Shown here: one piece after another, positions 25,709 to 34,784 of the stretch
Position numbering within the stretch: position 1 is the stretch's first letter
Layout of the letters: every line of letters begins with the position of its first letter
NCBI GenBank assembly: GCA_965223405.1
Contig: CBDCWO010000006.1
Location: forward strand, 4,216,001 to 4,280,000
From: CBDCWO01 sp965223405
Lineage (GTDB): Bacteria; Bacteroidota; Bacteroidia; Chitinophagales; Saprospiraceae
Direction of reading: 5' to 3'
DNA: 64,000 bases
Program-made: the position numbers and the translations under genes
The notes under the pieces: model-generated
What the model was told of the DNA's origin: nothing
The model's input: the letters and a program-made list of their open reading frames with translations, nothing else
Database searches by the model: none

Positions 25709-27553
25709 ATGGCGGAGGTTGCAAAACTCGACCCGGATGTAATTATTGAAGAGCAGGGATACGATGATCATTTTCATGACCATCATCACGGCGATAAATA
25801 CCAATCCAATTTCCTTTCTACTTATGTTTTTAGCCAGGATCATAAGATTATTGCCCGTCAATTTCTAATTACCGGAATTTTTTGGGCCATAGTGGGCGCG
25901 GCAATGTCGTTAGTTTTTAGGTTCCAACTCGGCTTTCCGGAAGAAAGTTTAACCTGGATAAAACCCATACTCGGTAAATGGATTACTGTTGCCGCTGATG
26001 GAACCGGCACATTATCACCTGAATTTTATTATGCACTGGTTACTATGCATGGAACCATTATCGTGTTTTTTGTATTAACAGCTGGATTAAGTGGTACTTT
26101 TTCAAACCTTTTGATACCATTACAGGTGGGAGCCAGAGATATGGCATCACCTTTCTTAAACATGTTGTCGTATTGGTTCTTTTTCCTGGCTAGTATCGTC
26201 ATGTTCCTTTCGCTATTTGTTAGTACGGGACCTTTTTCTGGCGGATGGACCGCCTATCCACCCCTTTCTGTTTTACCTCAGGCATCATCAGGATCAGGGG
26301 CGGGAATGACGCTGTGGTTGGTAAGTCTGGTATTCTTTGTGGTATCCGTGCTATTAGGAGGTATTAATTACATTTCGACAGTGTTGAATTTGAGAACCAA
26401 AGGAATGAGTATGTGGAAAATGCCATTAACTATTTGGGCATTTTTTATTACCGCTGTAATAGCTTTATTGTCATTTCCGGTTTTGGTTTCTGGATTTTTA
26501 CTCTTGATCTTCGACCGTAATCTTGGTACCAGTTTTTATTTAAGTGATATCTATATTGCAGGGGAAGCATTGGAATTTTCCGGAGGAAGTCCAATACTTT
26601 TTCAACATTTATTTTGGTTCCTGGGTCATCCGGAAGTTTATATCATCATATTACCGGCCATGGGAATTGTGTCGGAAGTCATGTCCGTACATGCCCGTAA
26701 ACCGATATTTGGATATCGGGCCATGGTTATATCAATGATGGCCATTGCCTTCTTATCGTTTATCGTATGGGCACACCATATGTTTATGGCCGGATTGAAT
26801 CCATTTATTGCAAATTTCTTCGTGCTGTTTACCTTGCTTATTGCGGTTCCTTCTGCAGTTAAAGTATTTAACTGGATTTCGACACTTTATGGAGGGAACT
26901 TAAGGTTAAATACGCCCATGCTGTTTGCTATTGGTTTTGTTTCTATGTTTATATCAGGTGGTCTAACCGGCATTTTCTTAGGAAATTCAGCAGTTGATAT
27001 CCAAATGCACGATACGTACTTTGTAGTGGCTCACTTTCATATCGTGATGGGAGTAGCCGCATTTTTTGGTATGTTTGCCGGAGTATACCATTGGTTTCCC
27101 AGAATGTTTGGTCGTTTTATGAATGAAACACTGGGTAAAATTCATTTTTGGGGAACGATGATAGGAGCTTATGCGGTATTCTGGCCTATGCATTATTTGG
27201 GATTAGCCGGTGTTCCCAGGCGTTATTATCAGTTTGATTTGTTTGATACCTTTCGACACTTTGATACCATGAATAAATTTATCACCATTGCCGCGATTAT
27301 TGTATTCATACTGCAAATGGTATTCGTGATAAACTTTTTCTATTCCATATTCAAAGGGAAGAAGATGACAACCCGGAACCCCTGGAAATCTACAACACTG
27401 GAATGGTCTACTCCAATTAAACCAGTTCATGGTAACTGGGTCGGCAAGATTCCAACAGTACATCGATGGGCCTATGATTATAGCAAGGATGAAAGAGAAT
27501 TTGTACCACAATATTATCCACTTGAGGATCATGAAAAAGATGAGGTACATTAA
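25709..27553 (+). CDS. coxA: cytochrome c oxidase subunit I (A1-type heme-copper oxidase)
   Basis: A 614-residue subunit I with about 12 helices. Conserved features are MHGTIIVFFVLTAG, the cross-linked His-Tyr and the D-channel Glu in LGHPEVYIIILP, the binuclear-centre histidines in VWAHHMFMAG, and HDTYFVVAHFHIVMG with the heme ligands. The GHPEVY form marks an A1-type enzyme. The N-terminus is His-rich (HFHDHHHGDKY). It reduces oxygen to water and pumps protons, taking electrons from CuA in subunit II encoded 17 bases upstream. Confidence 0.97.
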   Translation: MAEVAKLDPDVIIEEQGYDDHFHDHHHGDKYQSNFLSTYVFSQDHKIIARQFLITGIFWAIVGAAMSLVFRFQLGFPEESLTWIKPILGKWITVAADGTGTLSPEFYYALVTMHGTIIVFFVLTAGLSGTFSNLLIPLQVGARDMASPFLNMLSYWFFFLASIVMFLSLFVSTGPFSGGWTAYPPLSVLPQASSGSGAGMTLWLVSLVFFVVSVLLGGINYISTVLNLRTKGMSMWKMPLTIWAFFITAVIALLSFPVLVSGFLLLIFDRNLGTSFYLSDIYIAGEALEFSGGSPILFQHLFWFLGHPEVYIIILPAMGIVSEVMSVHARKPIFGYRAMVISMMAIAFLSFIVWAHHMFMAGLNPFIANFFVLFTLLIAVPSAVKVFNWISTLYGGNLRLNTPMLFAIGFVSMFISGGLTGIFLGNSAVDIQMHDTYFVVAHFHIVMGVAAFFGMFAGVYHWFPRMFGRFMNETLGKIHFWGTMIGAYAVFWPMHYLGLAGVPRRYYQFDLFDTFRHFDTMNKFITIAAIIVFILQMVFVINFFYSIFKGKKMTTRNPWKSTTLEWSTPIKPVHGNWVGKIPTVHRWAYDYSKDEREFVPQYYPLEDHEKDEVH

Positions 27554-27583
27554 CAACAGACGATAAATATAGATTGATAGATT

Positions 27584-28477
27584 TTGAGCAAGTCAAAGAC
27601 ACAATCGGTAGCCATTGAATCAGTCAGTAAGATTGCTGATTTAATGCTTTTATTCAAGTTTAGGCTGAGCCTTTTGGTGGTATTTACGGCGGTCATTGGG
27701 TATGTTATTGCGGCAGGAGTACTACTCAATTGGGTTGACATTCTTATGCTCGGATTGGGAGGATTCTTTGTAACCTGGTCAGCTAATTCACTAAATCAAG
27801 TGCTGGAGAAAGAATTTGATCACAAGATGGATCGAACTAGAAATCGACCTTTGCCCACCGGACGCATGTCTGTATCCGAAGCGGTGATTTTTGCCGGCTT
27901 ATTGGCCGTGGCAGGATTATTGATTTTGGCATTATTTAATCCCCTTACGGCATTACTGGGATCTTTGTCGTTAGTATCCTATGCATTTGTTTATACTCCA
28001 TTAAAGCGATACCACAGTATTAGTGTATTCGTTGGTGCCATTCCCGGAGCGTTACCGGCAGTGATCGGTTTCGTGGCTTTCAATGGTGCACTTACGCCTT
28101 TGGCACTAGTCCTTTTTTCCATTCAGTTTATGTGGCAATTGCCACATTTCTGGTCCATCGGTTGGTTGTCTTTTGATGATTATAACCGAGCAGGATTTAA
28201 ATTATTACCCAATATGGAAAATGGACTTACCAGGCAGATTGGGCTCAACGCATTTATTTTTGCGGTTTGTTTAATTCCTATCAGTATTCTTCCTATATGG
28301 ATTGGTCAAATGAGCATTTGGGCTATGGTCATCGTAGCTTGTTGTGGATTATACTATGCATTAAAGTCATTTGACTTTTACCGGTATAACAATGTAGAGT
28401 CCGCACGTAAGTTGATGTTTGCATCGTTCCTGTACCTGCCGGTGGTTTTTTTGATCATTATGATTGATAATTTTTAA
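27584..28477 (+). CDS. ctaB: protoheme IX farnesyltransferase (heme O synthase)
   Basis: A 297-residue UbiA-fold membrane prenyltransferase. The Asp-rich motifs are NSLNQVLEKEFDHKMDRTRNR and SFDDYNRAGFKLLPN. The gene opens with TTG at 27584, 30 bases after coxA; an in-frame ATG at 27644 would remove 20 residues and start just before the conserved KFRLSLLVVFTAVIGY. Both are possible. It converts heme B to heme O, the precursor of the heme A needed by the adjacent oxidase. No heme A synthase (ctaA) is seen in this window. Confidence 0.93.
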   Translation: MSKSKTQSVAIESVSKIADLMLLFKFRLSLLVVFTAVIGYVIAAGVLLNWVDILMLGLGGFFVTWSANSLNQVLEKEFDHKMDRTRNRPLPTGRMSVSEAVIFAGLLAVAGLLILALFNPLTALLGSLSLVSYAFVYTPLKRYHSISVFVGAIPGALPAVIGFVAFNGALTPLALVLFSIQFMWQLPHFWSIGWLSFDDYNRAGFKLLPNMENGLTRQIGLNAFIFAVCLIPISILPIWIGQMSIWAMVIVACCGLYYALKSFDFYRYNNVESARKLMFASFLYLPVVFLIIMIDNF

Positions 28478-28488
28478 ATATTAACTAT

Positions 28489-29058
28489 TTGGTATATACC
28501 AGACAATATACACGATCTAAAATACATCCTTTGAAATTCGCTTTATGGATTTCACTGGCCAGTATACTTATGATGTTTGCTGCTTTTACAAGTGCCTATG
28601 TTGTACGTAAGGCAGCTGGAAATTGGCTGGATTACGAAATACCGGGTGTATTTTATTTGAGCACAATTGTCATTATTCTAAGTAGTATTACATTACATGG
28701 CGCTTATTTAAACTTTAATAAACAAAAAGAAACATTATATAAATCACTGCTAGGTGCCACATTTGTTTTAGGTCTGTTGTTTATTATCCTGCAGTACCAG
28801 GGTTGGATGACACTGTTCGGATTAGGAATTGAGTTATCTGGTAACCCCTCAGGATCTTTTTTTTATGTAATTAGTGGCGTTCATGCAGCTCATGTGCTAG
28901 GTGGTTTAGCCGTTTTATTCGTAGCATTAATTCATGCCTTTGGACTTCCTTTTGTGCCATCGCTGCGAAGGAAACTTAGGTTGGAGTTGAGTTTGCATTA
29001 TTGGCACTTTGTTGATTTACTTTGGATTTACTTATTGATCTTTTTACAATTACAATAG
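28489..29058 (+). CDS. heme-copper oxidase subunit III family protein (first copy)
   Basis: A 189-residue membrane protein with five helices. The start is TTG at 28489; the first downstream ATG falls inside the first helix (WISLASILMMFAAFTSAYVVR), so the TTG start is well supported. The C-terminus has the subunit III signature GVHAAHVLGGLAVL and LHYWHFVDLLWIYLL. Bacteroidota often carry two subunit III-like genes side by side; this is the short one lacking the insertion of its neighbour. It ends 1 base before the second copy. Confidence 0.92.
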   Translation: MVYTRQYTRSKIHPLKFALWISLASILMMFAAFTSAYVVRKAAGNWLDYEIPGVFYLSTIVIILSSITLHGAYLNFNKQKETLYKSLLGATFVLGLLFIILQYQGWMTLFGLGIELSGNPSGSFFYVISGVHAAHVLGGLAVLFVALIHAFGLPFVPSLRRKLRLELSLHYWHFVDLLWIYLLIFLQLQ

Positions 29059-29059
29059 T

Positions 29060-30040
29060 ATGGCTGAAACAGTAACCAGTCCTGATATCACACAGGGAGA
29101 TAAGAAAATTTGGGAAGGGGGTAGATCACCCTTTAAGACCAGTTATGGAAAGATTATGATGTGGTATTTCCTGCTATCGGATGCTTTTACATTTGCTGGC
29201 TTATTAATTTCCTACGGTGCTTTAAGGTATAGTTCACCTTCATGGCCGGTTCCTGATTTTGTATTCTCAAAATTTCCTTTTGCCGGTGACACCAACCTTC
29301 CCTTAATATTTGTAACCTTCATGACCTTCGTCCTTCTAGCCAGTTCGTTCACCATGATGCGAGCGGTTCAGGAAGGACATCGGGAGAATAAGAAAGGAGT
29401 AACATTTTGGATGTTACTAACGATTATTGGTGGATTGGGGTTCTTGAGTTGTCAGGCATGGGAGTGGAGTACATTAATGGGAAAAGAGTACATGACCATT
29501 TCCACTAATCCATTTGGAACTCATACAGAGGAAGGACTCTATTTAAATGCAGATGGATCAGTTAATCCCAACGATCCGGTAGTGGTTGGCCAAAGTTACT
29601 TAATCCACAATGTACATCATGCCGCAGGGCATGGGGATGATCATTCCAATGACGATCATTCTGCGACATCCGAAGAACATGCGGACGACTCGCATAACGG
29701 ACATGCTAGAGCGGCAGGAGATTATCCGGATGCAGTGGTGGATGACCAAGGATTTATACATCGCAAATACCGGGTTGAAAAAGGCGAAAATGCAGGTGCC
29801 ATTCAGGCCGAATCATTTGGACCAAAAGCTTTTGGCGGATTGTTTTATTTTATCACCGGTTTCCATGGTTTTCATGTATTTTCCGGGGTACTGTTCTTGG
29901 CAATCATTTTGATCAATGTGATGAGTGGCATTTATGTGGCCAGGCAAAATGGCTACGAAATGGTTGAAAAGATAGGTCTATACTGGCACTTTGTTGACTT
30001 GGTGTGGGTATTTGTATTTTTAGTATTTTATTTATTGTAA
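29060..30040 (+). CDS. coxC: cytochrome c oxidase subunit III (second copy, His-rich insertion)
   Basis: A 326-residue subunit III. Conserved parts are MMWYFLLSDAFTFAGLLISYGALR and, at the C-terminus, GFHGFHVFSGVLFLAI and YWHFVDLVWVFVFLV. Between helices there is an insertion of about 110 residues (near residues 150-260) with nine histidines in a 34-residue stretch (HNVHHAAGHGDDHSNDDHS and on). The insertion is hydrophilic and acidic, so it probably lies outside the membrane. Metal or proton binding is possible but not shown by sequence. Confidence 0.93.
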   Translation: MAETVTSPDITQGDKKIWEGGRSPFKTSYGKIMMWYFLLSDAFTFAGLLISYGALRYSSPSWPVPDFVFSKFPFAGDTNLPLIFVTFMTFVLLASSFTMMRAVQEGHRENKKGVTFWMLLTIIGGLGFLSCQAWEWSTLMGKEYMTISTNPFGTHTEEGLYLNADGSVNPNDPVVVGQSYLIHNVHHAAGHGDDHSNDDHSATSEEHADDSHNGHARAAGDYPDAVVDDQGFIHRKYRVEKGENAGAIQAESFGPKAFGGLFYFITGFHGFHVFSGVLFLAIILINVMSGIYVARQNGYEMVEKIGLYWHFVDLVWVFVFLVFYLL

Positions 30041-30060
30041 AACATTTGAATTTTAAATAA

Positions 30061-30459
30061 ATGGCTCAGGATTATACAGCAGGTAAAAAAATTGCCCTCA
30101 AAACAATTTTGATATTGGCAGTTGTAACGGTGGTTGAAGTAATTATTGCACTTACTGGGAAAGGATATATTATAGAGGGATTTCATTTACCCCTACTATT
30201 AACCGGTTTGGCAATGATATGCCTTAGCTTTTATAAAGCCTATTTGATTGTATATGAATTTATGCACATGAAGCACGAGGTAAAAGGTTTAAGGTTAAGT
30301 GTTTTATTGCCCATGTTATTATTGGTTTGGGCTGTAATTGCATTTATGAATGAAGGAGGAGCATGGTTGAGTAGCCGGGAAAATATAGAAACCAAGGATA
30401 AAATCGAGGTGGAGGAATCACTTGCCCCCGTATCTACTCCGGCTACCTCGGGTCAGTGA
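30061..30459 (+). CDS. cytochrome c oxidase subunit IV family protein
   Basis: A 132-residue protein with three predicted transmembrane helices and the CoxD/CyoD-like motif FYKAYLIVYEFMHMKHE. The C-terminal 35 residues are polar and Pro/Thr/Ser-rich. Subunit IV stabilises the oxidase core. It lies 20 bases after the second subunit III gene. Confidence 0.88.
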   Translation: MAQDYTAGKKIALKTILILAVVTVVEVIIALTGKGYIIEGFHLPLLLTGLAMICLSFYKAYLIVYEFMHMKHEVKGLRLSVLLPMLLLVWAVIAFMNEGGAWLSSRENIETKDKIEVEESLAPVSTPATSGQ

Positions 30460-30501
30460 TTTATTTTCACTATCCGGTAATTAAGAATAAATTTTAAAAT
30501 T

Positions 30502-31062
30502 ATGCCAATGAAAAAGTGGCTCACTGGTGCGGCAGTCATTTTACTATTGGTCGTTTTTCCTATTATTTCCTGGCTTTATCTGAAAAAAGGATATGATTAC
30601 CAAAAGGCTAGCTTTGCCGAATTAGCAGAATACAAGCAAATTGATAAAAAAGCACTGGCATCTGTATCTTTTACTTTGAGCAAATACTTCCAGGATGGAA
30701 AAACAAAAGTAGTTTCATTTCTAGAAAAACCTGCCTTAAGAGATACAATTATACCTAAGATACTGACCCAATTTGCCAAAGCAAATCAATTCCAATGGAT
30801 TCAAATTGTAGACTCCGTTTCTATCATCAATTGGAACCTGGAAAAACCATCACCGAGTTTTGTAGTTTTTTTTATTAATAATGGCGAATACCAGCGAGTC
30901 AAGGAGTTTCTAAGTCATGCTGATTATGATTTATCCAATGAAGTAATAATTATCGATACCCAGGATATGATCAGAAACCATTATAACTTGGATCGTCCCG
31001 ATGATCAAAGAAAGTTAGTAGTACATATCGCAATGTTATTACCACGAGATGATAAAGAATGA
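30502..31062 (+). CDS. membrane-anchored SCO-like protein lacking all cysteines
   Basis: A 186-residue protein with one N-terminal helix (about residues 5-27) and a periplasmic domain. The position, between subunit IV and the DUF420 gene, is where Bacteroidota oxidase clusters usually carry a SCO1/SenC copper chaperone. The C-terminal segment (EVIIIDTQDMIRNHYNLD, then KLVVHIAMLLP) resembles the last strands and helix of the SCO thioredoxin fold. The protein contains no cysteine at all, so the CxxxC copper site is absent. I call it a degenerate SCO-like protein on context and weak similarity; a different fold is possible. An alternative start is the ATG at 30508. Confidence 0.6.
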   Translation: MPMKKWLTGAAVILLLVVFPIISWLYLKKGYDYQKASFAELAEYKQIDKKALASVSFTLSKYFQDGKTKVVSFLEKPALRDTIIPKILTQFAKANQFQWIQIVDSVSIINWNLEKPSPSFVVFFINNGEYQRVKEFLSHADYDLSNEVIIIDTQDMIRNHYNLDRPDDQRKLVVHIAMLLPRDDKE

Positions 31063-31591
31063 ACCCAGACCGGAATTGGCCAAAACTTTAAATAAGTGGG
31101 CCTATGCAATCTCTACAATAGTCCTAATCACCGTATTGTTAATGCGGAGAGTAAAATTCGACTTGGGAATTGATTTTAATTGGCTTCCGGGTATTCATGC
31201 TGGCTTGAATAGTCTGACTGCAGGCATATTAATACTAGCTTTATACTACATTAAGGCAGGGAGAGTTGAAGTACATAAAAGACTTATGTTTGCCGCCATG
31301 TTTTTATCTTTCTTGTTTTTAATCTCATATGTACTTTATCATTTCACTACCCCGGAGACCCGCTATTGTAACACTGGAACCATACGAATTGTCTATTTTG
31401 TATTGTTGATATCGCATATAATTGTTGCGGCCGTATCATTTCCATTCATCCTTTTTACTTTTATTCGGGGATATACCTTACAGGTGGAAAACCACCGTAA
31501 AATGGCAAGATGGGTGTATCCAATGTGGTTATATGTGGCACTTTCGGGACCTATTTGCTATTGGATGTTGTTACCTTGTTATGGAAATTAG
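31049..31591 (+). CDS. DUF420 (YozB/CtaM-like) membrane protein
   Basis: A 180-residue protein with five hydrophobic helices and DUF420 features: PGIHAGLNSLTAGILILALYY, the conserved EVHKRLMFAAM, YHFTTPETRY and the C-terminal MARWVYPMWLYVALSGPICYW. The Staphylococcus homologue CtaM is needed for aa3-type oxidase activity. The gene overlaps the preceding SCO-like gene by 14 bases, so translation is coupled. A role in oxidase maturation is a reasonable inference. Confidence 0.88.
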   Translation: MIKNEPRPELAKTLNKWAYAISTIVLITVLLMRRVKFDLGIDFNWLPGIHAGLNSLTAGILILALYYIKAGRVEVHKRLMFAAMFLSFLFLISYVLYHFTTPETRYCNTGTIRIVYFVLLISHIIVAAVSFPFILFTFIRGYTLQVENHRKMARWVYPMWLYVALSGPICYWMLLPCYGN

Positions 31592-31597
31592 TGAACT

Positions 31598-31879
31598 ATG
31601 AAAAAATTCAGAGAATTATTTTTTATTGCAAGTCTAATCACTCTATTTTCATTTCCTGTTGAGGATATATCAGCTCAGTGTCCAATGTGTAGGATGAGTG
31701 TGGAATCCAATTATAAAGATGGAGGAACAGCTGGACGTGGTCTGAATTCCGGAATTCTGTATATGCTGGCCATGCCCTATTTGTTGGTTGGCGCTATTGC
31801 GTTTGTATGGTGGAAAAACCAAAATACAGATGAGGATGAATTGGAATATCCTCAAATAGGTCCTGACCAAGTAAATTGA
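31598..31879 (+). CDS. small membrane protein with CPMC motif, oxidase-cluster associated
   Basis: A 93-residue protein: signal peptide (about residues 1-26, ending near ISAQ), then CPMCRMSVESNYKDGG, and one transmembrane helix (YMLAMPYLLVGAIAFVWW). Similar short proteins sit at the end of oxidase clusters in other Bacteroidota as I recall them, but I know of no assigned function. The mature protein would begin almost at the CPMC pair and be tethered in the membrane, which would suit a metal or redox role. It is the last gene of the 16-kb operon. Confidence 0.78.
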   Translation: MKKFRELFFIASLITLFSFPVEDISAQCPMCRMSVESNYKDGGTAGRGLNSGILYMLAMPYLLVGAIAFVWWKNQNTDEDELEYPQIGPDQVN

Positions 31880-31995
31880 ATCCAGAGGCCATTTCATTCT
31901 TTTTAATTTGAATAAATAGTTTTTCGCTAATTAATCATCCGGGATGAACATTCTGGTTCAGCGAACATCACTCCAAAATCCAAAAATAACTACAA

Positions 31996-33114
31996 ATGCA
32001 ATCCGGTATCAGAATTCTTTTGGTCTGTTTAGTATTCTTAACAGCGATAGGATGTAAGCCTAGTATGCAAGTTCCTTCCTATTTGCAAGAATATCAAACC
32101 AAGTATTTGAAGAAACCCCGGGCGGCCAATCTCGATTGGTTTGTTGATGCCAAATATGGTATGTTCATTCATTACGGATTGTATAGTCTGATGGAAAAGG
32201 GGGAATGGGTTCAGTTAAGAGATACCATACCAGTTACCGAGTATGCCAAGTTAAAAGATCGGTTCAAGGCGGAAAACTTCAATGCGGATGAGATTACAGA
32301 TCTGGCACTTGCTGCAGGGATGAAGTATATAACTATTACAGCAAAACATCATGATGGATTTTGCCTTTTTAGTACCCAAGCGACGGACTTTAATGTAATG
32401 AGTTCCCCGGCAAAAAGAGATCTGATAAAAGAACTATATGAGGCTTGTGTACAAAAAGGCTTAGGCTTGTTTTTGTATTACTCCTACGGAGCAGACTGGA
32501 AACATCCCTATTTTTATTCCAGAGAGAATGGTTGGCAACATGCCAGGCCGGCATATTCTGAGCCACAACCTGAGTATAAGTTTGAGAAAGATGACGACTT
32601 CAAAATTTATGTACGGTTTGTTCATGAGCAGTTGATCGAAATACTTACTCAGTATCCCAGTATTGCCGGGATATGGTTTGACCCGATAATGGGGTATTAT
32701 CATCGACCTGATCTATTTCCAATTGACTCAACGTACGCTTTAATAAGAAGAATTTCACCACATGCTTTAATTTCATTTAAGCAAGGAGCTAACGGTGATG
32801 AAGATTTTATGGCCCCTGAAAGAGGTGGTAATGCCAGGGTAGGACAACAGTTTGAAGTGGCTAAACTGACGTATGAGAAAAATCAAAATAAACCTCGTGA
32901 AATCTGTAATACGTTGCAGCCTCATGCATGGGGATACAATAAAAAGCATGATGGCAAGCACAAAACAGCAGACGACATCCTCAAAATGTTGAATGATGCC
33001 CAAGCTATGAATTCCAACTTATTGCTCAATGTGGGTCCCAAGGGTGATGGCTCTTTCCCTCAGGAAGATATTACAGCACTCAAGGAGGCGGGGAAAAGAT
33101 TAAAGTTAAGGTGA
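31996..33114 (+). CDS. GH29 alpha-L-fucosidase lipoprotein
   Basis: A 372-residue protein with lipoprotein signal (lipobox AIGC near residue 20). The GH29 core is clear: WFVDAKYGMFIHYGLYSLM, KYITITAKHHDGFCLFST, and GIWFDPIMGYY, which contains the probable nucleophile Asp. The C-terminus ends with NLLLNVGPKGDGSFP and lacks the usual beta-sandwich domain, so this is a catalytic-domain-only form (GH29 proteins are often 450 or more). It should remove fucose from glycans at the cell surface or in the periplasm. Confidence 0.92.
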   Translation: MQSGIRILLVCLVFLTAIGCKPSMQVPSYLQEYQTKYLKKPRAANLDWFVDAKYGMFIHYGLYSLMEKGEWVQLRDTIPVTEYAKLKDRFKAENFNADEITDLALAAGMKYITITAKHHDGFCLFSTQATDFNVMSSPAKRDLIKELYEACVQKGLGLFLYYSYGADWKHPYFYSRENGWQHARPAYSEPQPEYKFEKDDDFKIYVRFVHEQLIEILTQYPSIAGIWFDPIMGYYHRPDLFPIDSTYALIRRISPHALISFKQGANGDEDFMAPERGGNARVGQQFEVAKLTYEKNQNKPREICNTLQPHAWGYNKKHDGKHKTADDILKMLNDAQAMNSNLLLNVGPKGDGSFPQEDITALKEAGKRLKLR

Positions 33115-33145
33115 GACTTAAATTATAAAATCGTGATACATCATG

Positions 33146-33165
33146 CAAAAAAGTGCCATTTTTTG
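33146..33165 (+). terminator. possible terminator after the fucosidase gene
   Basis: CAAAAAA and TTTTTTG pair around a GTGCCA loop, followed by AATTTTTTATT. The stem has only one GC pair, so the call is weak, but the position (31 bases after the stop) and the T-tract fit. Confidence 0.35.
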
Positions 33166-33404
33166 AATTTTTTATTCCGGAGATGTTTTGATTTAGCTAA
33201 GTTAGGAAGTCCCTGGAGCTTTGGATTTGGTTCTGAATCCCAATGAGGACCTTATTTGTATTACTCGATTCATTTTTTAAATATTGTTTCTAAACTATTA
33301 ACATTTCAAACTAGTTTAAACATCAGTTTGCCAATATCTTCATGTTTCCAAATAAGAATTTGGAGGCTGATAACCAATAAATTTCGTAATCAACAAAACA
33401 GTTC

Positions 33405-34292
33405 ATGATCAAATCTACTCTAGAAAAAAGGCGGATACAATTCCGAAATAATGTAAAAGATATCCTGGCGATCGCCATAGGCGTATCCATGGCAAGTATT
33501 GGTTTGAAAGGATTTTTATTACCCAATGGATTTTTGGATGGGGGAGCTATGGGGATCGCACTACTGAGTCAGATCCTTAGTGGTATTGATCTCTCAATCT
33601 TAATTGTACTGGTAAACCTTCCTTTTATTTTGATTGGTATTCGGCAAGTCTCCTGGGAGTTTGCCGCTAAAAGTTCGATAGCCATTTTGGCCCTGGCGGT
33701 GTTGGTCCATTTTATAGAATTTGCACCAATTACCAATGACAAATTATTAATAGCCGTATTTGGAGGATTCTTTTTGGGAGCCGGTATCGGATTTTCAATT
33801 CGGGGGGGAGCGGTTATTGATGGTACCGAAGTCATGGCCATAACGGTCAGCAGAAAGTCGAGCCTGACGGTTGGTGATTTTATTGCCGTTTTTAATGTGA
33901 TCCTGTTTGCTTTTTCAGCTATTTTGGTAAATGTAGAAACAGCTATGTACTCCATGCTTACCTATTTGGCAGCCTCAAAAACCGTGGATTTTATCATTAA
34001 TGGTATCGAAGAATATATCGGTGTTATGATAGTATCTGAAGAAGCAGCTGAAATCAGGCAAAAAATTATGTATGATCTGGGGCGTGGGCTAACCGTATTC
34101 AAATCAGATGATTGGTTCGGTAAAAACGAAATTGGTACCAGCGACAAACGAATTCTCTTCTGTGTGATTACGCGTCTAGAAGTAACTAAACTTCTTCATG
34201 AGATAGAAAAAATTGATGATAAGGCATTTATTGTGCAATACCCGGTGAAGGATACGAAGGGAGGAATGATCAAAAGACGGCCATTACATTAA
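33405..34292 (+). CDS. YitT-family membrane protein (DUF161/DUF2179)
   Basis: A 295-residue protein with five to six helices, starting with the YitT signature AIAIGVSMASIGLKGFLLPNG, followed by GGAMGIALL and later GGFFLGAGIGFSIRGGAVIDGTE. The cytoplasmic C-terminal DUF2179 domain spans about residues 200-290 (YIGVMIVSEEAAEIRQKI, then LGRGLTVFKSDDWFG). The family is widespread and its transported substrate is unknown. It stands alone between non-coding gaps. Confidence 0.9.
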   Translation: MIKSTLEKRRIQFRNNVKDILAIAIGVSMASIGLKGFLLPNGFLDGGAMGIALLSQILSGIDLSILIVLVNLPFILIGIRQVSWEFAAKSSIAILALAVLVHFIEFAPITNDKLLIAVFGGFFLGAGIGFSIRGGAVIDGTEVMAITVSRKSSLTVGDFIAVFNVILFAFSAILVNVETAMYSMLTYLAASKTVDFIINGIEEYIGVMIVSEEAAEIRQKIMYDLGRGLTVFKSDDWFGKNEIGTSDKRILFCVITRLEVTKLLHEIEKIDDKAFIVQYPVKDTKGGMIKRRPLH

Positions 34293-34784
34293 TGTGTTGA
34301 GGGAGGTTGTCAGTATTTGTCAAAGTGCGTGATTATCTTTTGGGTTAGACTACAAGTTGTCTTTCGGCGATAGAGATTTTCTGGTTTAGTAAAATATTAT
34401 TGACTTAATTCTAATTCTAAGAGTACAGTAATAATCTCAAATAATAACCAATGCAATTATCTTAGCGAGTAAAATGCAGGATTCCGTAAATTTGTACACA
34501 GCACGATCTATCCGTGATAGCTAAATAAAATAATTGAATACAATCATATAGACTTTTGTTCAAATTGATTCTGGAATATTCGACCAATGAATCAAGGGTA
34601 AAACATCAAGCATTAATCTTGAGATTTCCTTTGACAATGTTATAAAACTGATTGTAGCGATAAACATTTTCTTTCAACTGTGTTTTTGACAAAATTATCT
34701 TACTAATTTTTACACCTGCGTCCAGCAGAAGTTTGATCGATATTATGAGTGAATAATTTTGATTATTGCTTTGAGAAAAATTGT
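34293..34784. other. non-coding gap of about 490 bases
   Basis: No gene is supported here. A reverse-strand open stretch of about 50 codons ending near 34612 (containing KLLLDAGVKISKIIL) has no obvious start and no family I recognise; it may be debris of a lost gene. No strong hairpins were seen. Confidence 0.4.
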
